Of a stretch of 33,348 bases of DNA, positions 20,065 through 28,617 are shown in pieces. Under the pieces are notes generated by a model, which was not told where the DNA came from, searched no databases, and saw nothing but the letters and a program-made list of their open reading frames with translations. Positions within the stretch are counted from its first letter, which is position 1. Every line of letters begins with the position of its first letter. A program made the position numbers and the translations under genes. The stretch lies in assembly GCA_017860275.1 (NCBI GenBank), contig JAFNAQ010000016.1:1-33348 (forward strand), in the 5' to 3' direction. The stretch comes from Bacteroidota bacterium. Its GTDB lineage: Bacteria; Bacteroidota; Bacteroidia; Bacteroidales; P3.

Positions 20065-20525
20065 CTAAAATGCGAGAATGCTTTGTTAGCTTCTGCCATT
20101 CTATGAATATCTTCTTTCTTCTTATATGCAGAACCTTCTTCTTTAGAAGCTGCAATAATTTCTCCAGCTAAACGTAAAGCCATTGTTTTTTCGTTACGTT
20201 TACGAGAATAACCAATTAGGTTTTTCATTCCCATTGATTGTTTTCTTTCTTGGCGAATTTCAGATGGAATTTGGAATGTTGCACCACCAATTCTACGGCT
20301 ACGTACTTCAACGTTAGGAGTAACATTTACTAATGCCTTTTTCCAAATCTCTAAACCATTTTCACTTGTTCTCTCACTAACAACATCTATTGCTTCGTAA
20401 AAGATATTATAAGCAATTGTTTTCTTCCCTTGCAACATAATATTATTAACGAACTTTGTAACCAATGTATCGTTAAACTTTGGATCTGGAAGAATAATCC
20501 TCTTCTTTGGTCTTGCTTTTCTCAT
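20058..20525 (-). CDS. rpsG: 30S ribosomal protein S7
   Basis: S7 nucleates the 30S head and in E. coli represses part of its operon. The 155-residue protein begins [17 protein letters not shown] and has [42 protein letters not shown] and the end [13 protein letters not shown]. The 40-base gap from rpsL shows no strong fold. Confidence 0.98.
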   Translation of the reverse strand: MRKARPKKRIILPDPKFNDTLVTKFVNNIMLQGKKTIAYNIFYEAIDVVSERTSENGLEIWKKALVNVTPNVEVRSRRIGGATFQIPSEIRQERKQSMGMKNLIGYSRKRNEKTMALRLAGEIIAASKEEGSAYKKKEDIHRMAEANKAFSHFRF

Positions 20526-20565
20526 TGTATAGTCAAGCTATATTTTTAATACTTATTTAACTAAT

Positions 20566-20949
20566 TTATTTTTTTGCGTCTTTAGGACGTTTTGTTCCAT
20601 ACTTAGAACGTCTTTGCTTTCTACCATCTACACCTGCAGTATCTAATGCACCACGAATGATATGATAACGTACACCTGGTAAGTCCTTAACACGACCACC
20701 TCTAATCATAACGATTGAGTGTTCTTGTAAGTTATGACCTTCACCTGGTATATAAGCGTTAACTTCTTTTTGGTTAGTTAAACGAACTCTTGCAACTTTT
20801 CTCATTGCTGAGTTAGGTTTTTTTGGAGTAGTTGTATAAACTCTAGTACAAACTCCACGACGTTGAGGACATGAATCTAAAGCTGGTGATTTGCTTTTAT
20901 CCACCATTTTTTTACGTCCTTTACGAACTAATTGTTGAATTGTTGGCAT
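20566..20949 (-). CDS. rpsL: 30S ribosomal protein S12
   Basis: S12 monitors codon-anticodon pairing in the A site. The 127-residue protein contains [13 protein letters not shown] and [13 protein letters not shown], both with the Lys residues found in streptomycin-sensitive ribosomes. The Asp in VKDLPG is the residue modified by RimO in species that have it. It is the first gene of the operon, about 50 bases after a consensus promoter. Confidence 0.98.
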   Translation of the reverse strand: MPTIQQLVRKGRKKMVDKSKSPALDSCPQRRGVCTRVYTTTPKKPNSAMRKVARVRLTNQKEVNAYIPGEGHNLQEHSIVMIRGGRVKDLPGVRYHIIRGALDTAGVDGRKQRRSKYGTKRPKDAKK

Positions 20950-21006
20950 ACTTAATTCTAAAATTAATTATATCTTTTAAACTTTTTTCCTTGCTAAAAA
21001 CGGGTT

Positions 21007-21041
21007 GCAAAGGTAATACTATTATTTATTATATACAACAA
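21007..21041 (-). promoter_or_regulatory. Proximal rpsL operon promoter
   Basis: On the minus strand TACCTTTGC (21007-21015) matches the Bacteroidota -7 element TAnnTTTG, and TTG at 21036-21038 (preceded by another TTG) lies 20 bases upstream as the -33 element. Transcription would begin near 21000, giving a leader of about 50 bases before rpsL. Confidence 0.75.
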
Positions 21042-21078
21042 CTTGTAAGAAAAACTCCCTACAAATCAATTGAATATT

Positions 21079-21159
21079 TTAATAATCCAAAAAGAAACGC
21101 TCTAATTCAACCCTAGCCATTGGGTTTTTTTGATTAAATTCTATTGGCGTCCAACCCAA
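21079..21159 (-). CDS. Possible short leader ORF upstream of rpsL
   Basis: A 26-codon frame starts at TTG 21159 (…GWTPIEFNQKNPM…) or a 13-codon one at ATG 21120 (MARVELERFLFDY) and ends TAA at 21079. It is in the transcript expected from the distal promoter but not from the proximal one. The amino-acid composition is not random-looking and slightly recalls the C-terminal end of integrase-type transposases, but I cannot identify it. It may be a leader peptide, a transposase remnant or chance. Confidence 0.25.
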   Translation of the reverse strand: MGWTPIEFNQKNPMARVELERFFLDY

Positions 21160-21223
21160 TTATTACTAAGAATCAGTAATAAAAACGACACCATAAAGAA
21201 ACGTTATCACACTTTTTGGGATT

Positions 21224-21255
21224 GCAAAATTACAAAAATAAACTTTACAAACAAA
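21224..21255 (-). promoter_or_regulatory. Distal promoter toward rpsL
   Basis: TAATTTTGC (21224-21232, minus strand) and TTTG (21252-21255) with a 19-base spacer match the Bacteroidota consensus very well. Transcripts would begin near 21217 and run about 270 bases before rpsL, through the short ORF and the proximal promoter. Confidence 0.7.
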
Positions 21256-21304
21256 CTTTTCAACAACTTTTTGTGAATCATAAACAATTAATAAAGAAAA
21301 ATGT

Positions 21305-21313
21305 TATATTTGC
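21305..21313 (+). promoter_or_regulatory. Promoter -7 element for the rubredoxin gene
   Basis: TATATTTGC fits TAnnTTTG, about 100 bases before the rubredoxin start. No TTTG lies at the usual distance; the nearest TTG (21271-21273) is 31 bases away. The call rests on the -7 element alone. Confidence 0.45.
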
Positions 21314-21413
21314 ATCCTAGTTATACTCTATCAAAAACGAATAATCTGATTACGAAACAATAATATTTGTTGATAAGTATAGTTAGTATTACTAATAACC
21401 AAAAAATAAAATT

Positions 21414-21578
21414 ATGGAAAACAAAAAATTCGTATGTGATGTATGTGGTTATGTATATGATCCACAAGTGGGAGATGTTGATAATGGAATCAACCCTGTA
21501 GTTAGCTTTGAAGATTTACCAGATGATTGGGTATGCCCATTATGCGGAGTTGGTAAAGATGAATTCTCTGAAGAATAA
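21414..21578 (+). CDS. Rubredoxin
   Basis: A 54-codon gene encodes a small iron electron carrier. The four Cys ligands are in CDVCGY (8, 11) and [11 protein letters not shown] (41, 44), and the inner [11 protein letters not shown] motif is the family hallmark, as are Y13 and the GD pair at 20-21. In anaerobes rubredoxin donates electrons to rubrerythrins, superoxide reductases or oxygen reductases. No partner gene lies beside it; it is a single-gene unit with its own terminator, divergent from rpsL. Confidence 0.96.
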   Translation: MENKKFVCDVCGYVYDPQVGDVDNGINPVVSFEDLPDDWVCPLCGVGKDEFSEE

Positions 21579-21598
21579 AACAAGAGAATAATTGGCTT

Positions 21599-21648
21599 AA
21601 AAAATAGATGAGTAAAATCCAAAGGAAAAGACTCATCTATTTTTATAT
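21599..21648 (+). terminator. Terminator after the rubredoxin gene
   Basis: AAAATAGATGAGT (21601-21613) and ACTCATCTATTTT (21631-21643) form a perfect 13-bp stem with a 17-base loop, with the T run built into the 3' arm. It separates the rubredoxin gene from ugd. Confidence 0.85.
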
Positions 21649-21677
21649 ATTATAATATACGATTCAATCATTTTTTT

Positions 21678-21686
21678 TACCTTTGC
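21678..21686 (+). promoter_or_regulatory. Promoter -7 element for ugd
   Basis: TACCTTTGC matches TAnnTTTG and lies 38 bases before the ugd ATG. No good TTTG is seen 19-23 bases upstream, where the sequence is a run of T, so the -33 element is weak. Confidence 0.55.
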
Positions 21687-21723
21687 AATTAATAATTAAT
21701 ACAAAATACAAAAATCATAAAAA

Positions 21724-23040
21724 ATGAGAACTACAATAGTTGGTACAGGATATGTTGGCTTAGTAACAGGCACTTGTTTCGCTGAAATGGGAATAGATGT
21801 TACTTGTGTAGACGTTGATAAAAACAAGATAGAAAATTTAAAAAAAGGAATATCTCCAATATACGAACCAGGATTAGATGAACTAATAGACAAAAACATT
21901 GCAAAAAATAGATTGCAGTTTTCTACTAATTTATCCGAATGCATTGAAGGAGTTGATGTAATATTCTCAGCTGTTGGCACACCTCCTGATGAAGATGGCT
22001 CTGCTGATTTAAAATATGTTTTAGAAGTAGCAAAAACAATAGGTAAGCATATGAATCAATACTGCCTCGTTGTAACAAAAAGTACAGTACCTGTAGGTAC
22101 AGCACAAAGAGTTAGACAAGCAATACAAGAAGAACTAGACAAAAGAGGCGTAAATATTGAATTCGATGTTGCATCAAATCCTGAATTTTTAAAAGAAGGA
22201 AATGCAGTTAAGGACTTTCTTTCTCCAGACAGAATAGTTGTAGGTGTTGAAAGCCAAAAAGCCATGGATATAATGAATAAACTGTATAAACCATTTACTC
22301 TTAACGGGCATAATGTAATTTATATGGATGTTCCATCAGCAGAAATGACTAAATATGCAGCCAACGCCATGCTAGCAGTAAGAATTAGCTTTATGAACGA
22401 GGTCGCTAACCTATGTGAAAAAGTTGGAGCTGATGTAAATATGGTTAGAAAAGGAATTGGTTCAGACCCAAGAATTGGAAGTAAGTTTCTTTACAGTGGA
22501 GTTGGATATGGAGGGAGTTGTTTTCCAAAAGATGTAAAAGCACTATACCAAACAGGTCTAGAATATGATGTTGAACTAAAAGTTGTAAAAGCCGCAGAAG
22601 ATGCAAATGACTTACAAAAACTTGTAATATTCAAAAAGCTTAAAATAATATATCCGGATTTGAAAGGAAAGACTATCGCAATATGGGGCTTATCCTTCAA
22701 ACCAGAAACAGACGATATGCGAGAAGCACCTTCATTATATATTCTAGATGCACTTTCAAAAGAAGGCTGTAATATTAGAGCATATGACCCAATTTCAATT
22801 GAAGAAACAAAAAGAAAATTACCAAATTTAGACATCACCTACTGCGATGATGCATATTCTACTATAGAAAACTCCGACGCACTATTATTATTAACTGAAT
22901 GGAAAGAATTTAGAGTTCCAGATTGGAAGAAAATTATTAACTCGATGAATAAATTAGTTCTATTAGATGGTAGAAATATTTATGATTCTAAAGAAATGAA
23001 CGAATTAGGGTTTTACTACGAAGGTATAGGCACAAAATGA
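21724..23040 (+). CDS. ugd: UDP-glucose 6-dehydrogenase
   Basis: This enzyme oxidises UDP-glucose to UDP-glucuronate with two NAD+, supplying uronic acids for surface polysaccharide. The 438-residue protein has the N-terminal Rossmann motif GTGYVG (7-12), the substrate loop SNPEFLKEG (151-159), catalytic K210 and N214, and the nucleophile C266 within GYGGSCFPKD. The C-terminal domain carries IWGLSFKPETDDMREAPS. A UDP-ManNAc or other UDP-sugar dehydrogenase is less likely given the close UGD-type motifs. Its stop overlaps the rfbD start by four bases (ATGA). Confidence 0.95.
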   Translation: MRTTIVGTGYVGLVTGTCFAEMGIDVTCVDVDKNKIENLKKGISPIYEPGLDELIDKNIAKNRLQFSTNLSECIEGVDVIFSAVGTPPDEDGSADLKYVLEVAKTIGKHMNQYCLVVTKSTVPVGTAQRVRQAIQEELDKRGVNIEFDVASNPEFLKEGNAVKDFLSPDRIVVGVESQKAMDIMNKLYKPFTLNGHNVIYMDVPSAEMTKYAANAMLAVRISFMNEVANLCEKVGADVNMVRKGIGSDPRIGSKFLYSGVGYGGSCFPKDVKALYQTGLEYDVELKVVKAAEDANDLQKLVIFKKLKIIYPDLKGKTIAIWGLSFKPETDDMREAPSLYILDALSKEGCNIRAYDPISIEETKRKLPNLDITYCDDAYSTIENSDALLLLTEWKEFRVPDWKKIINSMNKLVLLDGRNIYDSKEMNELGFYYEGIGTK

Positions 23041-23918
23041 AAAAGATATTAGTAACAGGAGGAAATGGGCAGTTAGGTTCATCGTTAAAATCATTATCTA
23101 AATTTAATGCTAATTTTAAACTTATTTTTACAGATGTTCAAGAATTAGATATAACATCCGAAGAAAAGGTATCAGAATTTCTTGACAAAGACAAGTATTA
23201 TGCAATAATAAACTGTGCAGCCTACACAGCTGTAGACAAAGCTGAAAGCGATAAAGACTTAGCTTGTCTATTAAACACACAAGCACCAAAATTTCTTTCT
23301 ATCCAAGCCTCAAAAAGGGGCATAAAACTAATACACATTTCAACAGACTATGTTTTTGATGGAAAAAAGAATACACCATTAAAACCATCAGATAATACTT
23401 TACCAAATTCAATCTATGGATTAACCAAACTTGAAGGAGAGAAAAATATTATCAAATATTGTTCCTCAGGCTTCATTATAATACGAACATCTTGGTTATA
23501 CTCTGAATTTGGAAATAACTTTTTAAATACAATGCTTCGTTTAGGCTCAGAAAAAGAAACACTAAATGTTGTATATGACCAAGTAGGGACACCAACTTTT
23601 GCAAGAGATTTAGCAAAAACAATAATTACATCACTAGAGCATATACAAGAAGATACAAAAAGGATATTTCATTTCTCAAACGAAGGAGTATGTAGTTGGT
23701 ATGATTTTGCACGAAAGATAATGAGTTTAAGCAAGCTTGATTGCAAGATTAACCCAATACTAAGCACACAGTATCCAACACCAGCACCAAGACCATCATA
23801 TAGTGTTTTGGATAAAACGGATATTAAAGAGTTCCTCAATATAGAAATTCCTTATTGGGAAGACGCCTTAATTGAATGTATAGAAACAATAAGAGTATTG
23901 AAATCAAAAAGTAGATGA
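23037..23918 (+). CDS. rfbD: dTDP-4-dehydrorhamnose reductase
   Basis: RfbD (RmlD) reduces dTDP-4-keto-L-rhamnose to dTDP-L-rhamnose with NAD(P)H. The 293-residue short-chain-reductase fold has the GGNGQLG dinucleotide motif (8-14), STDYVFDG (102-109), the catalytic Y127xxxK131, and the QVGTPTFARDLA motif. rfbA, B and C are not in this window and are presumably elsewhere. Both ends overlap neighbours by four bases, so ugd, rfbD and the next gene are probably one translationally coupled unit. Confidence 0.93.
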   Translation: MKKILVTGGNGQLGSSLKSLSKFNANFKLIFTDVQELDITSEEKVSEFLDKDKYYAIINCAAYTAVDKAESDKDLACLLNTQAPKFLSIQASKRGIKLIHISTDYVFDGKKNTPLKPSDNTLPNSIYGLTKLEGEKNIIKYCSSGFIIIRTSWLYSEFGNNFLNTMLRLGSEKETLNVVYDQVGTPTFARDLAKTIITSLEHIQEDTKRIFHFSNEGVCSWYDFARKIMSLSKLDCKINPILSTQYPTPAPRPSYSVLDKTDIKEFLNIEIPYWEDALIECIETIRVLKSKSR

Positions 23919-24442
23919 GAGTAAATTATTTAATATTATTTATAGTTGCCTTATTCATATTTACAAGTTGTTCTTCGACAAAGAAAGCAGTTAAAAATAG
24001 GAATAGGGCAAATATAACTCGTAACAAAGATAACAAAATAGAAGACAAATATAAATCTGAGCTCACAAAATACTGCGAAGAATGGATAGGAGTACCTCAT
24101 AAAATGGGAGGAATAGATAAAGATGGAATAGATTGCAGTGGTTTTGTTTATAATGTATACAAAGAAGTATATGGGATAACTCTTCCTCGTCGCTCTCAAG
24201 ACATGGAATTAGTTGTCCAGCCTATAGAAGACAAAAAAGAATTAAAAGAAGGCGACCTAATATTTTTTAATGGGAAGAAAGGTTCAGTAAATCACGTAGG
24301 AATATATTTAAAAGATAATCAATTTATTCACACATCAAGTTCAAAGGGTGTGATGGTTTCAAACCTTGATGAAAAGTACTGGTTTAACATATACCGTAGA
24401 GGAGGAAGACATCCTGAGTTAAAAAAGAGTCCAAAATCATAA
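23915..24442 (+). CDS. NlpC/P60 lipoprotein, peptidoglycan endopeptidase
   Basis: The 175-residue protein has a lipoprotein signal with lipid-attachment Cys at position 19 (FTSC), followed by a Lys/Asn-rich linker. The NlpC/P60 domain shows catalytic C74 in DGIDCSGF, H127 in NHVGIYL and H139 in FIHTSS, so the triad is complete. The family cuts peptide stems or cross-links of peptidoglycan, as MepS/Spr does in E. coli. Its coupling to nucleotide-sugar genes is unusual and suggests coordinated envelope growth. Confidence 0.92.
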   Translation: MRVNYLILFIVALFIFTSCSSTKKAVKNRNRANITRNKDNKIEDKYKSELTKYCEEWIGVPHKMGGIDKDGIDCSGFVYNVYKEVYGITLPRRSQDMELVVQPIEDKKELKEGDLIFFNGKKGSVNHVGIYLKDNQFIHTSSSKGVMVSNLDEKYWFNIYRRGGRHPELKKSPKS

Positions 24443-24446
24443 ATCA

Positions 24447-25094
24447 CTATCTTAAGTCTACTATAGTTGCATTAGGAAAATTCTTTTTCTGAAAAACAAA
24501 ATCAGTATCAACGGTCTTGACCTTGACTTTGTAACTTGTAATCTTATATATATATGTATTACCTGACTTATAACTTAAGGACATTTCATTTATTCTAGAA
24601 CTTTGTTTATTTATCAATAATCTAACCTTAGAAATATCAGACTTTTTCTTTGGTAGTAAATCTATAACATAATTTCCTTTCTCTTGTCTAATAAGCTTAG
24701 CCCTATAATTCTTATTAGCATCAGACACAAACTTTGAGATATTTAATATATCATTCTCTGAATTATCTACATTATTAATAGTAACCTCTTTTGTATCCTT
24801 ATTGTAAATCCAAACACTCTTACCATCACAATAAACCTTATTATCTATAAAAGAGGCAAAATATTTATTACTATTAAAGGTAAGACTACCCTTTTCTGAA
24901 GAAGATTTTCTATTTTCTTTTGTAGAAAGAGAGAAATCAATACTAATTGGAGACTCAGACTTCAGTTTTGAGGAAGTCTTTGAAATAATCCCTTCGGCTT
25001 GTTTATCTACAACAACCCCATTATTAATCTCCCTTTGAGCAAATATTGGAGAAAACATTAATAGAATAGTATATAATACAATTAGTCTTTTCAT
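24447..25094 (-). CDS. LolA-like outer-membrane lipoprotein carrier
   Basis: The 215-residue protein has a signal peptide (about 1-19, ending FAQ) and the LolA pattern: SISFSLST-like strand early, EKGSLTFNSNKYFASF, then KVYCDGKSVWIYNKDTKEVTI, and the late IYKITSYKV and FVFQKKNFPNATIVDLR strands. LolA carries lipoproteins across the periplasm to the outer membrane. The LolA-after-FtsK order is common in Bacteroidota. The gene ends four bases from the convergent NlpC/P60 gene, with no terminator between them. Confidence 0.82.
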   Translation of the reverse strand: MKRLIVLYTILLMFSPIFAQREINNGVVVDKQAEGIISKTSSKLKSESPISIDFSLSTKENRKSSSEKGSLTFNSNKYFASFIDNKVYCDGKSVWIYNKDTKEVTINNVDNSENDILNISKFVSDANKNYRAKLIRQEKGNYVIDLLPKKKSDISKVRLLINKQSSRINEMSLSYKSGNTYIYKITSYKVKVKTVDTDFVFQKKNFPNATIVDLR

Positions 25095-25129
25095 TTAATC
25101 AAATTAATATATTTAATAATAACGAAAAA

Positions 25130-27748
25130 TTATCCGAGATATTCTCTTAGAATTTCCTCAAGTTCTACCTCGGTCTTAACCTTTACTTCCCTAGCCTTTG
25201 ATCCTTCAAAAGGCCCAACAATACCCGCAGCCTCTAATTGATCAATAATCCTACCTGCACGATTATAACCCAGAGAAAGTTTTCTTTGGATAATAGAAGT
25301 AGAACCATGTTGAAGAGCCACAATAATCCTAGCAGCCTCTGCAAACTTCTCATCGATTTGTTTAGGGTCAAATTCTTTACTCGGTTCAGAATTCTCATCA
25401 ATATATTCTGGCAAAAGAAAGGTCTCTGGATACCCTCTTTGAGAACCAATAAATTCTGCAACTTGTTCAATCTCCTCAGTATCTATAAGAGCACATTGAA
25501 GACGAATAATATCATTTCCAGTAGAAAGAAGCATATCTCCCCTACCTATCAACTGGTCTGCACCACCCATATCCAAAATAGTTCTTGAATCAATCTTAGA
25601 TGTAACACGAAAGGCTACCCTAGCAGGGAAATTAGCCTTAATAGTACCAGTTATAATATTAACCGAAGGTCTTTGAGTTGCTATAATAAGATGTATTCCA
25701 ACAGCACGAGCAAGCTGAGCCAAACGAGCAATAGGCATTTCAACCTCTTTACCTGCGGTCATAATAAGGTCGGCAAACTCATCAATTACCAAAACAATAT
25801 ATGGTAAATATCTATGACCATTCTCTGGATTAAGCCTTCTTGAAATAAACTTAGGATTATACTCTTTTATATTCTTTACTTGAGCATTCTTAAGGAGGTC
25901 ATATCTTTGGTCCATCTCAATACAAAGAGAGTTAAGAGTACGAACAACCTTACGAGTATCAGTAATAATAGCATCCTCTGCATCAGGAAGCTTAGCCAAG
26001 AAATGTCTTTCAATCTTGGTATATAATGAAAGTTCAACCTTCTTAGGGTCAACCATCACAAATTTAAGCTCAGATGGGTGCTTTCTATATAATAATGAGG
26101 AAATGATTGCATTTAGTCCCACAGATTTTCCTTGTCCTGTTGCTCCTGCCATTAGAAGATGTGGCATCTTAGCTAAGTCAGCAACATATGGTTCATTAGA
26201 AATTGTTCTTCCTAAAGCAATAGGTAAATCGAATTTAGAATTTTTAAACTCAGGAGAATTAAGCATAGAACGCATAGAGACAATCTGAGGATTTTGATTA
26301 GGAACTTCAATACCTATTGTACCTCTACCTGGAATAGGAGCAATAATACGAATACCCAAAGCAGCTAAACTTAGCGCAATATCATCTTCAAGATTCTTAA
26401 TCTTAGATATTCTAATCCCTGGAGCAGGAACAATCTCATAAAGAGTAACAGTTGGACCTGGTGAGGCAACAATCTTTGAAATATCAATATTATAATTCTT
26501 AAGAGTCTCTACAATTCTATTCTTATTGGCTACCAACTCCTCTTGTTTTACCTCTTGATTTCTCTCCTCGTAATTTATTAGAAAATCTGTAGTAGGAAAC
26601 TGATAAGATGGCAAATCAGCCCTTGGGTCGAATGGGACATCTATTGAATTTCTTTTAATCTCAGATTCCAAAATAAATTCATCCTCCTCTTCCTCTTCAG
26701 TAGGAGGTATAATTATCTCATGTTTAGTATCAATTTCGAACTCAATCTCTTTCTCTTTAATTTCAACTTTTTCCTCTTTTACCTGCCTTAAAACTTCATG
26801 AAAAGCATTTTCAACACTATGAGATTCTAAATGAGGTTTTGACTCATTAAATATTACATCTGCTCTTTTAATCTCAAATTCTAGCAATTGAGCTTGTTCC
26901 TCATCGGTTAAACCATCTTGATTTTTCGAAGGAGCTTTAATAATATCTAAAGGCTGAATAGGAATGTCTTTTCTTAAAACAGGAGAATTCTTAGCCTTAG
27001 GAGTATCTTCAACCTTAATCTCAGCATTAATATCCGAAGGTATATCCTCATTTTTTGGTTGAGGGATATCTTCCAAAGGTTGTTTTTTCTCTCTTTTAGC
27101 AAATATCCTTCCTACGAATGAATATTTAGCACCAAAAAGAACCATTGGGAGAATAATTGTAAAGAAAAGTAGAACTATTGCCGAGCCAATCTTACCTGCA
27201 AAACCATGAAGCCAAGAGTTCACTGCAATACCAACAATTCCTGCCATCTCTTGATATTGTTCGAGTTCTAAGAAGTAGACAAAATAACCAATAATTGACG
27301 AAAGCCATAGCATAATAACTATGGTTGCAATAATATGCTTTGAGAATTTATTGATATTGACATAGAAAAGTCTAAGTCCAATGATAAAGAAAAGATATAT
27401 ATACCCAAAAGATGCAACACCGAATGTGCAAGCAATGAATATATAAGAGAGAAAGGCACCTATTGCACCTCCCCAGTTTTGAATATTTTTATCCCCTTTG
27501 ATAAGTTCTAAAGGAGTTGAGGATTTGATAATATCGTAATCAAACACCCAAGTAATAAAAAAAGACACGAAGGAAAACAACAAAAAAACAGACAAAAGAA
27601 CGATGAAGGTTCCAATAACCCTAATGAAAACCTCACTATGAACAGTAGAGCTAATCATTGCCAAAGGTTTCTCATCCGATGAAACCTTAGCTTTCACATC
27701 CTTCTTATAATTATCCGATTCTGAATTTTTCTTCGTACCCTTTTTCAC
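25130..27748 (-). CDS. ftsK: DNA translocase FtsK
   Basis: FtsK pumps chromosomal DNA at the division septum and activates XerCD dimer resolution. The 872-residue protein has four to five membrane segments (about 41-68, 97-130, 139-161, 185-207), an acidic Glu/Lys-rich linker (about 225-390), then the motor: Walker A GATGQGKSVG near 536 and Walker B VLVIDEFADL near 654. The winged-helix gamma domain that reads KOPS sites is visible at about 800-865 (RKLSLGYNRAGRIIDQLE). It follows a secreted protein gene by 18 bases. Confidence 0.96.
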   Translation of the reverse strand: MKKGTKKNSESDNYKKDVKAKVSSDEKPLAMISSTVHSEVFIRVIGTFIVLLSVFLLFSFVSFFITWVFDYDIIKSSTPLELIKGDKNIQNWGGAIGAFLSYIFIACTFGVASFGYIYLFFIIGLRLFYVNINKFSKHIIATIVIMLWLSSIIGYFVYFLELEQYQEMAGIVGIAVNSWLHGFAGKIGSAIVLLFFTIILPMVLFGAKYSFVGRIFAKREKKQPLEDIPQPKNEDIPSDINAEIKVEDTPKAKNSPVLRKDIPIQPLDIIKAPSKNQDGLTDEEQAQLLEFEIKRADVIFNESKPHLESHSVENAFHEVLRQVKEEKVEIKEKEIEFEIDTKHEIIIPPTEEEEEDEFILESEIKRNSIDVPFDPRADLPSYQFPTTDFLINYEERNQEVKQEELVANKNRIVETLKNYNIDISKIVASPGPTVTLYEIVPAPGIRISKIKNLEDDIALSLAALGIRIIAPIPGRGTIGIEVPNQNPQIVSMRSMLNSPEFKNSKFDLPIALGRTISNEPYVADLAKMPHLLMAGATGQGKSVGLNAIISSLLYRKHPSELKFVMVDPKKVELSLYTKIERHFLAKLPDAEDAIITDTRKVVRTLNSLCIEMDQRYDLLKNAQVKNIKEYNPKFISRRLNPENGHRYLPYIVLVIDEFADLIMTAGKEVEMPIARLAQLARAVGIHLIIATQRPSVNIITGTIKANFPARVAFRVTSKIDSRTILDMGGADQLIGRGDMLLSTGNDIIRLQCALIDTEEIEQVAEFIGSQRGYPETFLLPEYIDENSEPSKEFDPKQIDEKFAEAARIIVALQHGSTSIIQRKLSLGYNRAGRIIDQLEAAGIVGPFEGSKAREVKVKTEVELEEILREYLG

Positions 27749-27766
27749 TATTTATTTGCTTAAGAA

Positions 27767-28456
27767 TTAAATATCGTCTGAAGCACCTTTATTCAATTCC
27801 ACAAGAATATTGATAATTTCTTTAAACTCTTCAGCAGTTACTTCTTCAAATCCAACAGGTAAAAGCAAATCCGCTTCTTTAACCTTACCTTCAATAATCT
27901 CAGAAACCTTGAAGGTAACTTTAAATTTTTGTAAATCAACAGGGAATTCAAAAGCCATAGCCTTTAAACCAGGATAAGACCTTAAATCCATTGTTGGGCC
28001 GAAATCTTCACTAACCCAAATAACTTCTTTTTCCTCTTTACCATCATCACTCTTCATTGTAACATTTACCTTCTTCACTTTTCTTCCTGCAATTTCCTTT
28101 GTCTCAGAAGTAGGTTCATAAGTAATATTAGCAAAGTCTTTATCCTCTAATTTTGATTTGATATACCATTTCCCTGTTACACCTTCAACAGGTACTTGAG
28201 AAAAATCGAACATAGAATAAGTTGTTTTATTTTCTGCATTTGTAATAACCTTACAACCTGCAAACATATCATCATAGGTAGTTTTGTTATCATAAACCTT
28301 CATTTCAAATGATGTTGGAGCACCTTGAGGAACTTCACCTTCCCAAGTCAAGGCATATTTCACAATACCTCTAAACTGTCCTTGTTGCGCGAATGATTGG
28401 AAGCCGAATAAACTAACTACAACCATTATAAAAAATGCACTAATTGTTTTTTTCAT
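27767..28456 (-). CDS. Secreted protein of DUF4412-like type
   Basis: The 229-residue protein starts with a clear signal peptide (1-23, ending SFAQ). The mature part is beta-rich with the pattern FRGIVKYALTWEG, KVYDNKTTYDD, TKEIAGRKVKKVNV and ending LLLPVGFEEVTAEEFKEI, resembling the DUF4412/GLPGLI-like periplasmic proteins common in Bacteroidota. Some of these resemble LolA-type folds. Function is unknown. It probably heads a three-gene unit with ftsK and the LolA-like gene. Confidence 0.75.
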   Translation of the reverse strand: MKKTISAFFIMVVVSLFGFQSFAQQGQFRGIVKYALTWEGEVPQGAPTSFEMKVYDNKTTYDDMFAGCKVITNAENKTTYSMFDFSQVPVEGVTGKWYIKSKLEDKDFANITYEPTSETKEIAGRKVKKVNVTMKSDDGKEEKEVIWVSEDFGPTMDLRSYPGLKAMAFEFPVDLQKFKVTFKVSEIIEGKVKEADLLLPVGFEEVTAEEFKEIINILVELNKGASDDI

Positions 28457-28506
28457 GATTATTTATTGCTTTTAGTAAATAAAAAAATATTTGATTCTTA
28501 AGCTTA

Positions 28507-28514
28507 CAAAAGTA
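28507..28514 (-). promoter_or_regulatory. Possible promoter for the DUF4412-ftsK-lolA unit
   Basis: TACTTTTG on the minus strand fits TAnnTTTG and lies about 50 bases before the 28456 start. No -33 TTTG is seen at the right distance. Confidence 0.4.
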
Positions 28515-28550
28515 CATTATTTTTTTTAATAAAAGAAATCATGCTAATAT

Positions 28551-28586
28551 TTTGAAAGAGAATATTAAGTTTTTGTGTATTTTTGC
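28551..28586 (+). promoter_or_regulatory. Promoter of the O-antigen ligase-type gene
   Basis: TTTG (28551-28554) and TATTTTTGC (28578-28586) match the Bacteroidota -33 and -7 elements with a 23-base spacer, at the long end of the usual range. The leader would be about 25 bases. Confidence 0.55.
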
Positions 28587-28617
28587 ATAAACAAATATCA
28601 AAATAGCATAATACACT

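Larger units (their letters stand above)
20950..21413. other. Divergent control region between rpsL and the rubredoxin gene
   Basis: The region holds two minus-strand promoters toward rpsL and one plus-strand promoter motif toward the rubredoxin gene, each listed separately. Between the two rpsL promoters the leader contains a short open frame (21079-21159) and an inverted repeat ATTGGGT (21119-21125)/ACCCAAT (21154-21160), with a smaller TTGG-CGT-CCAA hairpin at 21144-21154. No tRNA gene is seen. Confidence 0.6.

Noticed and set aside
20871-21116. Plus-strand ORF of 81 codons overlapping rpsL and its leader
   Set aside because: Its first part is antisense to rpsL, and its end crosses the promoter region; the hydrophobic composition is that of a shadow frame.
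25234-25588. Overlapping ORFs inside ftsK on both strands
   Set aside because: They are shadows of the conserved C-terminal motor and gamma-domain frame of FtsK.
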